Positions 1 through 9,090 of a DNA stretch of 64,000 nt are shown here, piece by piece. Position numbers and translations under genes: made by a program. The stretch is from positions 150,614 through 214,613 of the forward strand of contig NZ_BMOI01000006.1 in assembly GCF_014646995.1 (NCBI RefSeq). The letters run 5' to 3'. Under the pieces are notes generated by a model that worked only from the letters and a program-made list of their open reading frames with translations, had not been told where the DNA came from and made no database searches. Numbering within the stretch: position 1 is the stretch's first letter; each line of letters opens with the position of its first letter. The DNA is from Curtobacterium luteum (GTDB lineage Bacteria > Actinomycetota > Actinomycetes > Actinomycetales > Microbacteriaceae).

Positions 1-581
1 AGCTCGAACCGCACCACGCCCTCGAGGCGAAGCTGTCGTGGAGCGGTGCGCGGACCGAGTACCTGGCGTTCAACGACCTCACCGTGGTCCGACGCCCGGG
101 TGCCGGGCAGGTCTCGGCGGACCTCAGTGTCGGCGGGCTCGGGTACGGCTACTACCGCGCGGACGCGATCGTGGCGTCGACCCCGGCCGGCTCGACCGCC
201 TACAACTACGCGGCGGGCGGCCCGGTCCTCTCCCCCGCGCTGTCCGGGTCCGTCGTCACGCCGGTCGCCCCGATGGCGGGCATCGACCGGTCCGTGGTCC
301 TCGCGGCGCGCGAGCGCTACCGGCTCGACAACGCCGAGGGCACCCGGAGCGCGGCGCTCGAGGTCGACGGGCTCGTGGTGGGCGAGGTCGCGACGGGCGC
401 CCAGATCGACGTCCGACTGCGCAAGGACGCGTCGAGCGTCGTCCGGCTCGACGCGGCACGGCACGGTCGGACCGGTCGGGTGAAGCTCAGCCTGCTCGAC
501 CTGCCCGTGCGGCCGGACCAGCTCATCGAGCTCATCCCGCAGGACCTCCGGCAGAAGCTGTCGCACGACCTCGAGGAGTGA
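1..581 (+). CDS. NAD kinase family protein, C-terminal part
   Basis: The reading frame is open from the left edge (codons begin at base 3) to a TGA at 579-581, so the N-terminus with the expected GGDG nucleotide motif lies outside. Visible are an EYLAFNDLTVVR segment, the STPAGSTAYNYAAGG block matching the NAD kinase TPTGSTAY...AGGP signature, and a late ALEVDG strand. NAD kinases phosphorylate NAD with ATP to make NADP in the cytosol. The GSTAY block differs slightly from the classical sequence, so a divergent paralogue rather than the sole NadK is possible. A hairpin terminator follows. Confidence 0.75.
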   Translation, partial: LEPHHALEAKLSWSGARTEYLAFNDLTVVRRPGAGQVSADLSVGGLGYGYYRADAIVASTPAGSTAYNYAAGGPVLSPALSGSVVTPVAPMAGIDRSVVLAARERYRLDNAEGTRSAALEVDGLVVGEVATGAQIDVRLRKDASSVVRLDAARHGRTGRVKLSLLDLPVRPDQLIELIPQDLRQKLSHDLEE

Positions 582-637
582 GCCGAGCGGGGTGACCACG
601 GGATGGTCGGAGCCTCCGACGCCCCGGAACGACGAGT

Positions 638-668
638 GGCCCGCCCCGGCATCGCCGGGACGGGCCTT
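638..668. terminator. Hairpin terminator between convergent genes
   Basis: A 13-bp stem with one mismatch (638-650 against 654-666) and a 3-nt loop, followed by TT, lies between the end of the NAD kinase family gene and the end of the sigma-factor gene. It could serve both directions. Confidence 0.6.
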
Positions 669-752
669 CCCATCACCCCACCGGGCCGCCTTCCCACAGG
701 ACGACCCGGTTCCCCGAGCCGGAGCTGTCGCCCCGGCCGAAGTCCACTGACC

Positions 753-1823
753 TCAGTCGGTCAGGTACAGCTGCATGTCCTGCGAGACCGCCTTGGCGAA
801 CAGGCGCAGCTTGGCGCGCGACTCCACCCGGCTCACGGCCTGACGGGTCGTGTGCACGATCTTCGAGATCTCGTCGAGCGTCATCGGCCTGTCGTCGTCG
901 AGGCCGTAGCGCATGCGGATCACGTTCGCCTCGTCGCTCGGCAGCTCGGCGACGATCGACCGGATGTCGCGGTGCAGCAGGGTCGTCTCGGTGAGCTCGT
1001 TCGGGCTCGCGGCGTCCTCGTCCTCGATGAAGTCACCGAGCTCGCTGTCGTCCGAGTCGCCGACCACGGTGTGGATCGACACGGGCTCGTGCGAGCGGCC
1101 CTTGAGGTCGAGGAGCTCCTCGACGCTCATGCTGAGCTCCGCGGCGACCTCGTCGGGCATCGGGGCGCGGCCGAGGTCGACGGTGAGGTCGCGCTCGGTG
1201 CGGCTGATCTTGTTGATGAGCTCGACGGTGTGGACCGGGATGCGGATGGTGCGCGCCTTGTCGGCGAGACCACGCGAGATGGCCTGGCGGATCCACCACG
1301 TCGCGTACGTCGAGAACTTGTAGCCCTGCGTGAAGTCGAACTTCTCGACCGCGCGCACCAGGCCGAGGTTGCCCTCCTGGATGACGTCCATGAAGGGGAG
1401 GCCGCGCTGCGAGTACCGCTTCGCGATGCTCACGACGAGGCGGAGGTTCGACGTGATCATGCGCTCCTTGGCGCGCTCACCGTCGCGGACGAGCCAGCGC
1501 AGCTCACGCTGCAGGGTCTTGTCGAGCCCGGGCTCGGTGGTGAGCTTCTCCTCCGCGAAGAGGCCGACCTCGATGCGGCGGGCGATCTGTGCTTCTTCCT
1601 CCGCGGTGAGGAGGGAGAGCCGGCCGATGTGCCGGAGGTAGTCGCCGACCTGGTCGACGGATGCACCGCGGACACCGGCGAGCTGCTCGTCCGCCTCGAC
1701 CTCGGTGTCGAGGGTGGTCGTCTCGACGGTCGCGTCGGCGGCCTTCGCTGCTGCGGCCTTCTTCGTCGTGCTGCGGCGGGCGCTGGTGCCGTTCGTGGTC
1801 GGTGCTGCCGTTGCGATCGTCAT
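753..1823 (-). CDS. RNA polymerase sigma factor, sigma-70 family group 2 (SigB-like)
   Basis: The 356-residue protein directs RNA polymerase to promoters. It has region 1.2 (VDQVGDYLRHIGRLSLL), region 2 with the core-binding and -10 reading helices (DVIQEGNLGLVRAVEKFDF, then YATWWIRQAISR), region 3, and a region 4 helix-turn-helix (TLDEISKIVHTTRQAVSRVE). It lacks the long acidic region 1.1 of the main RpoD, and its N-terminus is a short Ala/Thr/Lys-rich stretch, so I read it as a non-essential, SigB-type group-2 factor. The ATG at 1823 has GGGAGAGA just upstream; the frame stays open further up but without family sequence. Its upstream region carries repeated GGGGTAC motifs. It could instead be the principal factor of a reduced type. 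Confidence 0.9.
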   Translation of the reverse strand: MTIATAAPTTNGTSARRSTTKKAAAAKAADATVETTTLDTEVEADEQLAGVRGASVDQVGDYLRHIGRLSLLTAEEEAQIARRIEVGLFAEEKLTTEPGLDKTLQRELRWLVRDGERAKERMITSNLRLVVSIAKRYSQRGLPFMDVIQEGNLGLVRAVEKFDFTQGYKFSTYATWWIRQAISRGLADKARTIRIPVHTVELINKISRTERDLTVDLGRAPMPDEVAAELSMSVEELLDLKGRSHEPVSIHTVVGDSDDSELGDFIEDEDAASPNELTETTLLHRDIRSIVAELPSDEANVIRMRYGLDDDRPMTLDEISKIVHTTRQAVSRVESRAKLRLFAKAVSQDMQLYLTD

Positions 1824-1896
1824 CTGACTCTCTCCCTGCGTTCGACGGTGATGGGGGCCTCGGTGGGGGTGCTGATGAGTAAAGCGGTTGCGAGGT

Positions 1897-2149
1897 GTAC
1901 CCCACAAATCGATCCGAACGATTCCCAGGGATCTCCGTGCTTGGCCATCGGAACCGTCCCCCACGGGGTACAGCGTGAAGCCAGTCTGGCCCGCCGGATG
2001 GCCCCAGATCAAGGGCATTGCGCGATGTTTCCGCCGTTGCAGTGGTGTTTCTTCCCCGTTTCCGAGGGTGTACCCCGATCGGCAGCGCCCAGTGGACACG
2101 GAAAAGGGGTACGGCGTTCCGGATCGTGGACATCCGGACGTCGTACCCC
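1897..2149. promoter_or_regulatory. Five GGGGTAC heptamers upstream of the sigma gene
   Basis: The 346-bp stretch between the sigma-factor start and the next small ORF holds GGGGTAC at 1965-1971 and 2106-2112 on the plus strand and at 1897-1903, 2070-2076 and 2143-2149 on the minus strand. Most are followed by A or G and then a C(G)TG-like tail. The stretch is clearly richer in A/T than its surroundings and holds no convincing gene. I infer a regulator-binding or promoter array controlling the sigma gene. Confidence 0.5.
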
Positions 2150-2169
2150 GAAGAGCGATCAGATGGGGC

Positions 2170-2301
2170 TCACCAGGAGGGTTCGACCCACCCGTCCCGG
2201 CGCTTCGAGACCTCGAGGTCGGCGTCGCGGTCGAACTCGTCGTACTCGCTCTCGATGTCGCCGACGAGGCTGCGGCCGAGGGGGAACTGGGTCTTGGGCA
2301 T
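2170..2301 (-). CDS. Small hypothetical protein, 43 aa
   Basis: An ATG-started frame encodes 43 residues beginning MPKTQFPLG and ending RRDGWVEPSW, rich in Asp and Glu. The balanced composition with Trp, Tyr and Phe is unlike random GC-rich frames. I do not recognise a family. No strong ribosome site is visible; an upstream in-frame extension is Arg-rich and looks like a shadow. Confidence 0.4.
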   Translation of the reverse strand: MPKTQFPLGRSLVGDIESEYDEFDRDADLEVSKRRDGWVEPSW

Positions 2302-2375
2302 GCGGACGATCGTCGCCCCGGGACGCGACCGCCGCGCATCGGGCCGGTGAACGGCGGGTGACGATGCCCGGACGG

Positions 2376-2561
2376 TCAGACGTCGACGTCGTCCTCGTCG
2401 CCGTCCGCCCACGGCTCGTCCCGCACGGGGTCGCCGAGCACCGGGTGGCCGAACGCGTCCTCGGGTTCGACCGCGTCGAGATCGCCGACGTCGTTCGCGT
2501 CGACGACGGAACGGCGGTCGGTGTTCTCGCGGTCGGCGGGGCCCGGCGTGACGGCGGTCAT
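2376..2561 (-). CDS. Small acidic hypothetical protein, 61 aa
   Basis: The frame from the ATG at 2561 gives 61 residues with an acidic tail (DGDEDDVDV) and no transmembrane segment. It sits between two other small minus-strand ORFs. I recognise no family, and the high Asp content is easily produced by GC-rich DNA, so the call is weak. Confidence 0.35.
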   Translation of the reverse strand: MTAVTPGPADRENTDRRSVVDANDVGDLDAVEPEDAFGHPVLGDPVRDEPWADGDEDDVDV

Positions 2562-2637
2562 GCCGTCAGTGCAGCACCGGCGCGTGAACCACCGGTGAAC
2601 CGACCCGGCCGGGTCGGCGCGCGGAGCGACTCGATCG

Positions 2638-2841
2638 CTACTCGGCGGAGGCGGGGGACGGCGCGGGGCGCCCGTGTTCACGCTCGAAGCGGGCGCGCTC
2701 CTCCGCCTCGACCTTGGCGTAGGCGGCTCGTTCCGTGCGGTCCGCCCGCATGATGGCGCGCATGAGGAACCAGAAGATGAGGCCGACGATGACGGTCGGC
2801 GTCAGGGCGAAGATGATCCCGGTCACGACTCCATGCGGCAC
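2638..2841 (-). CDS. Small membrane protein with charged coiled tail, 67 aa
   Basis: A single hydrophobic helix near residues 6-30 (GIIFALTPTVIVGLIFWFLM) is followed by a charged, helical, cytoplasmic-type tail rich in Glu, Arg and Ala. Such one-helix proteins are common in Microbacteriaceae and have no known function. The start at 2841 keeps the helix intact. It is divergent from nothing and probably monocistronic. Confidence 0.65.
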   Translation of the reverse strand: MPHGVVTGIIFALTPTVIVGLIFWFLMRAIMRADRTERAAYAKVEAEERARFEREHGRPAPSPASAE

Positions 2842-2947
2842 GGCAGCATCCTAACGCCCCTCCCCGTGGAGCACGGTGTCCCCGGTGGGGCCGTGGTCCG
2901 TCGGACGGCGCAGGCACGCGGCTGCGTCGTCCGACGGATGCTGTCGA

Positions 2948-4168
2948 TCAGGCAGCCGGGATGAGTCCGTTCGGGTTGAGGACGTACTTCGTCGCCGCGC
3001 CCTGGTCGAACTCCGCGTAGCCGCGCGGCGCGTCCTCGAGACCGATCGCCTTCGCGTTCACGTTCTTCGCGATGCTCGTGCGGTCGTGGAGGATCGCCAT
3101 CATCAGCTGCCGGTTGTACTTCATGACCGGGCACTGCCCCGTCGTGAACGACAGCGACTTCGCCCAGCCGGTCCCGAGGCTCAGCGACAGGGCACCCTTC
3201 TGCGCCGCCTCGTCGATGCCGCCCGGGTCCCCCGTGACGTAGAGCCCCGGGATGCCGAGGGCGCCGCCGGCCGCCGTGATGTCCATCAGGGAGTTGAGCA
3301 CGGTTGCCGGGGCCTCGTGGTCCGATCCGGCGCCGTGGCCCTTCGCCTCGAAGCCGACCGCGTCGATGCCGCAGTCCACCAGGGGTTCGCCGAGGATCTG
3401 GTCGATCTGGTCCGCCGGGTCGCCCTTGGTGAGGTCGACGGTCTCACAGCCGAACGTCCGGGCCTGGGCCAGTCGGTCGGCGTTCATGTCCCCGACGATC
3501 ACGACGCTCGCGCCGAGCAGGAGGGCACCGGTGGCCGCGGCGAGGCCGACCGGGCCGGCACCGGCGACGTACACGGTGGAGCCGACCTCGACCCCGGCGG
3601 TCACTGCGCCGTGGAACCCGGTCGGGAAGATGTCGGACAGCATCGCGAGGTCGAGGATCTTCTCCAGCGCCTGGTCGCGGTCCGGGAACTTCAGCAGGTT
3701 CCAGTCGGCGTAGGGCACGAGGACGTACTCGGCCTGGCCGCCGACCCAGCCGCCCATGTCGACGTAGCCGTAGGCGCTCCCGGGCCGGTCGGGGTTGACG
3801 TTCAGGCAGATGCCGGTCTTGCGCTCCTTGCAGTTCCGGCAGCGCCCGCAGGCGATGTTGAAGGGCACGGAGACGAGGTCCCCGACCTTGATGAACTCGA
3901 CGTCCGGACCGACCTCGACCACCTCACCGGTGATCTCGTGCCCGAGCACCAGGTCGGACGGCGCGGTCGTGCGACCACGGACCATGTGCTGGTCGCTGCC
4001 GCAGATGTTGGTCGCCACGGTGCGCAGGATCGCGCCGTGGTTCACCTTCCGCCCGACGTTCGCGGGGTTGACCCCGGGTCCGTCCTTGAGCTCGAAGGTC
4101 GGGTACTCGGTCTCGATGACCTCGACCTGTCCGGGCCCCTTGTAGGCGACCGCGTGGTTCGTTGCCAT
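2948..4168 (-). CDS. fdhA: Glutathione-independent formaldehyde dehydrogenase, zinc-dependent
   Basis: The 406-residue protein belongs to the zinc medium-chain dehydrogenases and matches FdhA of the Pseudomonas putida type, which oxidises formaldehyde to formate with NAD and needs no glutathione. The catalytic zinc region is NICGSDQH (about residue 53) with GHEITGE, the structural zinc site is CGRCRNCKERKTGIC, and the NAD fold has VAGAGPVGLAAA. The long insertion typical of FdhA (AKGHGAGSDHEAPATV) is present. The ATG at 4168 follows AGGAGG by six bases, a near-perfect ribosome site, so I reject the upstream in-frame ATG. It would detoxify formaldehyde, for instance from plant-derived methyl groups; a dismutase activity is also known in the family. 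Confidence 0.92.
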   Translation of the reverse strand: MATNHAVAYKGPGQVEVIETEYPTFELKDGPGVNPANVGRKVNHGAILRTVATNICGSDQHMVRGRTTAPSDLVLGHEITGEVVEVGPDVEFIKVGDLVSVPFNIACGRCRNCKERKTGICLNVNPDRPGSAYGYVDMGGWVGGQAEYVLVPYADWNLLKFPDRDQALEKILDLAMLSDIFPTGFHGAVTAGVEVGSTVYVAGAGPVGLAAATGALLLGASVVIVGDMNADRLAQARTFGCETVDLTKGDPADQIDQILGEPLVDCGIDAVGFEAKGHGAGSDHEAPATVLNSLMDITAAGGALGIPGLYVTGDPGGIDEAAQKGALSLSLGTGWAKSLSFTTGQCPVMKYNRQLMMAILHDRTSIAKNVNAKAIGLEDAPRGYAEFDQGAATKYVLNPNGLIPAA

Positions 4169-4378
4169 GGTGATCCTCCTCGATCCCTTGGCGCCCCGGG
4201 GCCGACGACCGACCAGCGGTCGCACCCACGCCGTCGTGGGAGTGGTCTCCGACGGGGCGGTGTCCCGGACACTACGCGCGACGCTGGTGTGTGGCCTCCG
4301 TGCGCGGGAACCGGCAACAGGACCGCGAGGAACGGCAGCCGGACCGGGAGCTCCGGGAGCTCCGGGAGCGGAGACCGC

Positions 4379-4406
4379 ACCGCGAGCGGCCCCCGCTCCT
4401 CGCGGT
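4379..4406 (-). terminator. Hairpin at the end of lysS
   Basis: Inverted repeats ACCGCGAG/CTCGCGGT and GAGCGG/CCGCTC nest into a GC-rich hairpin that overlaps the lysS stop. No T-run follows. The rest of 4169-4405 holds only the fdhA ribosome site and a short GAGCTCCGG tandem repeat. Confidence 0.4.
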
Positions 4407-5932
4407 CACTTGACCAGTGGGAACAGGATCGTCTCGCGGATGCCCAGGCCCGTGATGGCCATGAGCAGGCGGTCGATGCCCATGCCCATGCCACCCGACG
4501 GCGGCATCGCGTGCTCGAGCGCGCGGAGGAACTCCTCGTCGACCCGCATCGCCTCGGGGTCGCCGCCCGCGGCGAGCTTCGCCTGCTCGACGAACCGTTC
4601 GCGCTGCACGACCGGGTCGACCAGCTCGGAGTACGCGGTGGCGAGCTCGAAGCCGCGCACGTAGAGGTCCCACTTCTCGACGATGCCCGGACGCGTCCGG
4701 TGCTCCCGGGTCAGCGGCGAGGTGTCGACCGGGAAGTTCATGACGAACGTCGGGCGGTCGAGCGAGTCGATGACGAAGTGCTCCCAGAGCTCCTCGACGT
4801 ACTTGCCGTGCGTGGCGTGGGCGACCTCGACACCCTCGGCGTCGGCGAGCGCCTGCAGCTCGGACAGCGGCGTCTCCGGGGTGATCTCGCGGCCGGCCGC
4901 CTCGGACAGCGAACCGTACATGTCGATGCGCGGCCACTCGCCGCCGAGGTCGTACGTGGTGCCGTCGGCCCAGGTGACCTCGAGCGACCCGCCCGTCACG
5001 GCGCGGGCGGCGTTCTGCACGAGCTCCTGCGTGAGGTCGGCCATCTGCTCGTAGTCGCCGTACGCCTGGTAGGCCTCGAGCATCGCGAACTCGGGCGAGT
5101 GCGTGGAGTCGGCACCCTCGTTACGGAAGTTGCGGTTCACCTCGAACACGCGGTCGATCCCGCCGACGACGGCCCGCTTGAGGAAGAGCTCGGGCGCGAT
5201 GCGGAGGAACAGCTCGGTGTCGAAGGCGTTCGAGTGCGTGACGAACGGCCGCGCCGAGGCCCCGCCGTGCTGGGTCTGCAGCATCGGCGTCTCGACCTCG
5301 AGGTACTCGTGGGACGCGAACGTCTGCCGGAGTGAGGCCATCACGGCCGCACGGGCGCGGACGGTCTTGCGGGCGTCCTCGCGCACGATGAGGTCGAGGT
5401 AGCGCTGGCGGACCCGCGTCTCCTCGTTCAGCTCGTTGTGCAGGTTCGGCAGCGGGAGGATCGCCTTCGCCGCGATCTGCCAGTCGTCGACCATGATCGA
5501 CAGCTCGCCGCGACGGGAGGAGATGACCCGGCCGTGCACGAAGACATGGTCGCCGAGGTCGACGAACTCCTTCCAGCGCGCGAGCGAGTCCTCGCCCACC
5601 TCGGCGAGGGAGACCATCGCCTGGATTCGCGATCCGTCGCCGGACTGCAGCGACGCGAAGCAGAGCTTGCCGGTGTTGCGCGAGAACACGATCCGCCCGG
5701 CGAGGCCCACGACGTCCTGGGTCTCCTCGCCGGTCTCGAGCGACGCGTACTGCGCACGGACCTCGGGGATCGTCGTCGTGATCGGGAGCGCCGCGGGGTA
5801 GGCCTCGACCCCGGCGTCGAGCAGCTTCGCGCGCTTGTCGAGCCGGACCTGCCGCTGCTCGCTGGTCTCGGCGGCCTCGAGGTCGGCGGCGAGGTCTGCG
5901 GACGTGGCGTCGGCGGCGGTTGCTTCGCTCAT
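4406..5932 (-). CDS. lysS: Lysyl-tRNA synthetase, class II
   Basis: The 508-residue enzyme charges tRNA-Lys with lysine using ATP. An N-terminal OB-fold anticodon-binding domain (about residues 80-190, with [19 protein letters not shown]) precedes the class II catalytic core: motif 2 ([20 protein letters not shown]) and motif 3 ([15 protein letters not shown]). The first 30 residues are an Ala/Asp/Glu-rich leader. A -10-like TAGCAT on the minus strand lies at 5972-5977, with a leader of about 40 bases, so the gene probably has its own promoter next to the tandem repeat at 5985-6108. Confidence 0.95.
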   Translation of the reverse strand: MSEATAADATSADLAADLEAAETSEQRQVRLDKRAKLLDAGVEAYPAALPITTTIPEVRAQYASLETGEETQDVVGLAGRIVFSRNTGKLCFASLQSGDGSRIQAMVSLAEVGEDSLARWKEFVDLGDHVFVHGRVISSRRGELSIMVDDWQIAAKAILPLPNLHNELNEETRVRQRYLDLIVREDARKTVRARAAVMASLRQTFASHEYLEVETPMLQTQHGGASARPFVTHSNAFDTELFLRIAPELFLKRAVVGGIDRVFEVNRNFRNEGADSTHSPEFAMLEAYQAYGDYEQMADLTQELVQNAARAVTGGSLEVTWADGTTYDLGGEWPRIDMYGSLSEAAGREITPETPLSELQALADAEGVEVAHATHGKYVEELWEHFVIDSLDRPTFVMNFPVDTSPLTREHRTRPGIVEKWDLYVRGFELATAYSELVDPVVQRERFVEQAKLAAGGDPEAMRVDEEFLRALEHAMPPSGGMGMGIDRLLMAITGLGIRETILFPLVK

Positions 5933-5984
5933 GAAGGGTGCGGCTCCGGTGGGGTCGTGGGGGATGCGGAAATGCTACCCGGCG

Positions 5985-6108
5985 CCGGCGTCCCGACGGG
6001 AACCGTGCCCGTCGCAGCCGCGCCTCCCGCCGGGGACCGCTCCCGTCACAGCCGCGCCTCCCGCCGGCGTCCCGACGGGGACCGCTCCCGTCACAGCCGC
6101 GCCTGACC
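5985..6108. repeat. Imperfect tandem repeat derived from a gene's 3' end
   Basis: Three units of about 35-45 bp share the core CCGTCACAGCCGCGCCT (first unit with two changes). The third unit is the real 3' end of the DUF2520 gene, coding GQARL and the stop codon; the other two are copies of it in the spacer towards lysS. They lie near the -35 zone of the lysS promoter. Confidence 0.75.
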
Positions 6109-6783
6109 GTCCGCAGCGGCGAGGGCGTTGTCGACGGCGCTCCGCACGAGGGCGCCGAGGACCCGGCCGGGGTGCTCGACCCCGATGCCGTCGAGGGTCC
6201 CGGCGGACTGCTCGACGATCGCGGTGGAGAAGCTCGCGGCGGCCCGGACGGCGTCGGCGTAGGCGGGCCGGTCCCGCTCGCTGACGACGAACGGCTCCGC
6301 GCCCATCTCGACCACGAGTGCCTGTGCGATCGGCAGCACCGGCCCGGGCGCGGTCACGGCGCAGTACGCGTCCCGCAGCCGGGTGAGGTCGACGCTGGTG
6401 CCCGTGAAGACCATCGCGGGGTGGATCGCGAGCGGGATCGCGCCGGCCGCCAGCGCGGGTCGGAGGATCTCGGTGCCGTGGTCGGGGCTCGTGTGCACGA
6501 CGAGCTGCCCGGGCTGCCAGATGCCCGCGTCCGCGAGGCCCTGCACGAGTTCGGCGAGCTGGTCGTCGGGCACCGCGAGCAGCACGAGCTCGCTCCGCTC
6601 GACGAGGTCCGGCGTCGCGAGGACCGGCACGCCCGGCAACATCGCCTCGGCACGGTCGCGGCCCGCGTCCGACACGGCGGTCACGCCGACGACCGCGTGC
6701 TCCGCGTTCGCGAGCGCGGCCCCGAGCACCGGGCCGACCCGTCCGGCGCCGACGATCCCGACGCCGAGCCGTCCTGCCCTCAC
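6091..6783 (-). CDS. Rossmann-fold/DUF2520 domain protein
   Basis: The 230-residue protein starts with a dinucleotide-binding motif (GIVGAGRVGPVLGAAL, residues 9-24) and continues with the DUF2520 domain (IHPAMVFTGTSVDLTRL). It resembles the F420/NADP oxidoreductase and ketopantoate reductase fold and in actinobacteria often sits next to panC, with which a role in pantothenate metabolism has been guessed. Here no panC follows; lysS comes next after a terminal tandem repeat. The GTG start overlaps the stop of the upstream PH-domain gene by 4 nt, so the two are translationally coupled. Confidence 0.8.
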   Translation of the reverse strand: MRAGRLGVGIVGAGRVGPVLGAALANAEHAVVGVTAVSDAGRDRAEAMLPGVPVLATPDLVERSELVLLAVPDDQLAELVQGLADAGIWQPGQLVVHTSPDHGTEILRPALAAGAIPLAIHPAMVFTGTSVDLTRLRDAYCAVTAPGPVLPIAQALVVEMGAEPFVVSERDRPAYADAVRAAASFSTAIVEQSAGTLDGIGVEHPGRVLGALVRSAVDNALAAADGQARL

Positions 6784-8543
6784 CGGACCGCTCCGGGGTC
6801 CGGTGCGTGGTCCCAGCCGGGAGGCCCGTCCTGCGCCCGCCAGGCGGGCGCACCGGGGCCGGTGGCCGGGGCGGCGCCGGGGGCGACCCCGTCGACGCCC
6901 GCCGCGGCCGTGGCGGACGCGAGCCGCGCCTCCCGTTCGCGCCACCGGTGGGAGGTGTCGACGGCGGCCGCCTCGACCGCGCGCCGAGCGGTCTCCGACC
7001 ACAGCTGCTGCGCGTCGCGCGCGTCCAGCGCGCCGATTTGCGCGCTGACCGGCCCCTGGACGGTGTGGACGTGGGCGGAGGCGAGCCGCAGCACCCGTTC
7101 CAGCGGGCCCTGGGAGACCTTCACGCTCTGCACCCGCGGCAGCGGCACGATGACGAGGGAGCGCCACACGGCGCCGAGCCGGAACAGCACCGCGCCCTGC
7201 ACGAAGCGGTAGCCGTTGCGCCGGAACGAGAGCGGCCGGAACCAGGCGCCGCGACCGGGCGAGTGCACGAAGCCGCCGCGGTCGCCGGACGTCGTGAGGC
7301 TGTCGTCGACGACCCCCACGGCCTCGGCCGAGCCCTCGCGGAGCTGCTCCTGCGACGCCCGCGGTCCCGCGACGGCCGTGCCGACGAGCCCGGGGAGGAT
7401 GATGTCGAGCACCTCGCGGACGTCCTCGGCGCGGCCCACCGGGAGCACGATCGACGACGCCTGCTGGTTCGTCGACTGGCCGTTGCCGGCGTTCGTGGCC
7501 CGGTTGATGCGGATGTCCCACCAGCCGAACGGCCGCCAGAGCAGCGGCTGGGCGACGCTCACGGCGTGGATCCGGCCGGGCGGCAGCGTCTCGTTCGAGG
7601 TCGAGACCAGGCCGAAGCCGATGCGGATGCCGTCACGGGTCTCGGCGATCGTGTACTGCAGCGAGCGGGAGAACTTCCGGACGTAGTAGCCGCCGGCACC
7701 GATCACCGCCGGGAACAGCGCGAGGAGGATGCCGTACTCGCCGGTCACCGAGATGCTCACGACCATCGCGACGACGAGGAGCACGAGGAACACCGTCGTC
7801 GTCGAGAGCAGCATCGACGCGATCAGGCGACCCGGGTGCACCTTCACGATCCGGGTGGCGCGCACGGCCTCGGGGTCGAGCTCGGGCGAGAAGACCTCCT
7901 CGAGCCGGTCCTGCAGCACACCGTACGAGGCGCGCTCCGGACCCTGCTGGTCGTCCTCCTTCGCACCGGAGGCGAGCACCAGGATCCGCCGCCGGAGGTC
8001 CTCGGCGGGCTTCGACCCGAGGTAGGCGAGTTGCACGTTGGCGTCGTTGCCGGCCTGGGCGATCTCGAGCTTCGCGGTGCCGAGGAGCCGGGGCACGATC
8101 GGCCGGGAGATGTTGATGCCCTGGATGCGGTCGAGGCGGGCCTTGCGGTGGTTGCGGAAGAGCACGCCCGAACGCACCTCGACGATCTCGCCCGTGACGC
8201 GGAACTCGTGCATGCGCCAGGACAGGTAGAAGAGCCCGATGAGCACCACGAGCAGCACCACGATGCCGAGCAGCACCCAGCCCACCGCGCCGTGCTCGTA
8301 CACGTAGCGCACCGGGTCGCCGTCGTCCTGCGGGCCGCCCCCGGGGATGAAGAACTCGACGAGCTGGTCGCGCAGGCTGTTGAGCACGTACCCGAGCACG
8401 ACGATGAGGAAGATGCCACCGCGCAGCAGCGGGGTCAGCGGGTGCAGGCGGTGCCACTCGCCGTCGGTGAGGGGCGCGGCGGCGGCGGCGTTGCCCACCT
8501 GACCCGGCGGGGTCGGCAGCGCAGGGCCGGGGCGGAAGGTCAC
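6780..8543 (-). CDS. Membrane protein with three bacterial PH domains (YdbT-like)
   Basis: The 587-residue membrane protein alternates bPH_2 domains with pairs of transmembrane helices. Helices are visible at about 42-64, 90-112 and 245-290; three PH repeats start near EIVEVRSGVLFRNHRK, then GIRIGFGLVSTSN, then NGYRFVQGAVLFRLG. This is the architecture of Bacillus YdbT, whose partner is the short YdbS, and the adjacent gene is exactly that. The long Pro/Ala-rich C-terminal tail is variable. The GTG start follows GAGGTGG at 9 bases from the upstream stop. Its cellular role is unknown; in Bacillus the pair affects resistance to antimicrobial peptides. Confidence 0.85.
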   Translation of the reverse strand: MTFRPGPALPTPPGQVGNAAAAAPLTDGEWHRLHPLTPLLRGGIFLIVVLGYVLNSLRDQLVEFFIPGGGPQDDGDPVRYVYEHGAVGWVLLGIVVLLVVLIGLFYLSWRMHEFRVTGEIVEVRSGVLFRNHRKARLDRIQGINISRPIVPRLLGTAKLEIAQAGNDANVQLAYLGSKPAEDLRRRILVLASGAKEDDQQGPERASYGVLQDRLEEVFSPELDPEAVRATRIVKVHPGRLIASMLLSTTTVFLVLLVVAMVVSISVTGEYGILLALFPAVIGAGGYYVRKFSRSLQYTIAETRDGIRIGFGLVSTSNETLPPGRIHAVSVAQPLLWRPFGWWDIRINRATNAGNGQSTNQQASSIVLPVGRAEDVREVLDIILPGLVGTAVAGPRASQEQLREGSAEAVGVVDDSLTTSGDRGGFVHSPGRGAWFRPLSFRRNGYRFVQGAVLFRLGAVWRSLVIVPLPRVQSVKVSQGPLERVLRLASAHVHTVQGPVSAQIGALDARDAQQLWSETARRAVEAAAVDTSHRWREREARLASATAAAGVDGVAPGAAPATGPGAPAWRAQDGPPGWDHAPDPGAVR

Positions 8544-8552
8544 GACACCACC

Positions 8553-9074
8553 TCAGAGCCCGGCGCGGCGGGACTCGGCGAGCTCCACCAGCCGGTCTCG
8601 CAGCTCGTCGGCGTCGGCCGCGGGGATGCCTGGGATGCGGACGTTCGTCGCGGCGGCCGCGGTCACGAACTTGAGCTCGCTCATGCCGAGCGCGCGGTCG
8701 AGCGGACCGCGGGCGACGTCCACGAGCTGCATGCGGCCGTAGGGCACGGCCGTGAAGCGCTGCCACATGAGGCCGCGCCGGAACACCAGGTCGTCGTCGC
8801 GCAGCGCGTACCCGATCGACCGGACCCGGCGCGGGGTCAGGACGACCGTGGCCAGGGCTGCGACGCCGATCACGATCGCGACCGAGGTCCAGACGACCCC
8901 GGCAGGTCGGCCGAAGCCGCCGTTCACGACACCGAGCAGCACGCAGCCGGCGGTGACGACGACGCCGATCAGCACCGTGGTGACGAGCTCCGTCCACACG
9001 AGCTTGGGCGACACCCGCGTCCAAGTGGTCCCGGTCAGGCCGAGGCCCGGCTCGTCGAGTCGTTCTCTCGGCAT
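8553..9074 (-). CDS. Membrane protein with one bacterial PH domain (YdbS-like)
   Basis: A 173-residue protein with two transmembrane helices (about 30-50 and 60-80) followed by one bPH_2 domain (DDDLVFRRGLMWQRFTAVPY, then GRMQLVDVARGPLDRALG). It is the short partner of the three-PH protein directly downstream, nine bases away, and follows DUF3180 by 16 bases. The pair is usual behind folK in Microbacteriaceae. Function unknown, presumed cell-envelope maintenance. Confidence 0.85.
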   Translation of the reverse strand: MPRERLDEPGLGLTGTTWTRVSPKLVWTELVTTVLIGVVVTAGCVLLGVVNGGFGRPAGVVWTSVAIVIGVAALATVVLTPRRVRSIGYALRDDDLVFRRGLMWQRFTAVPYGRMQLVDVARGPLDRALGMSELKFVTAAAATNVRIPGIPAADADELRDRLVELAESRRAGL

Positions 9075-9090
9075 CGCGGGCTCCGCTCCC

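Noticed and set aside
1897..2149. Reading the GGGGTAC heptamers as stress-sigma -10 elements
   Set aside because: No consistent -35 at 15-18 bases upstream for the five copies; kept only as an unexplained motif.
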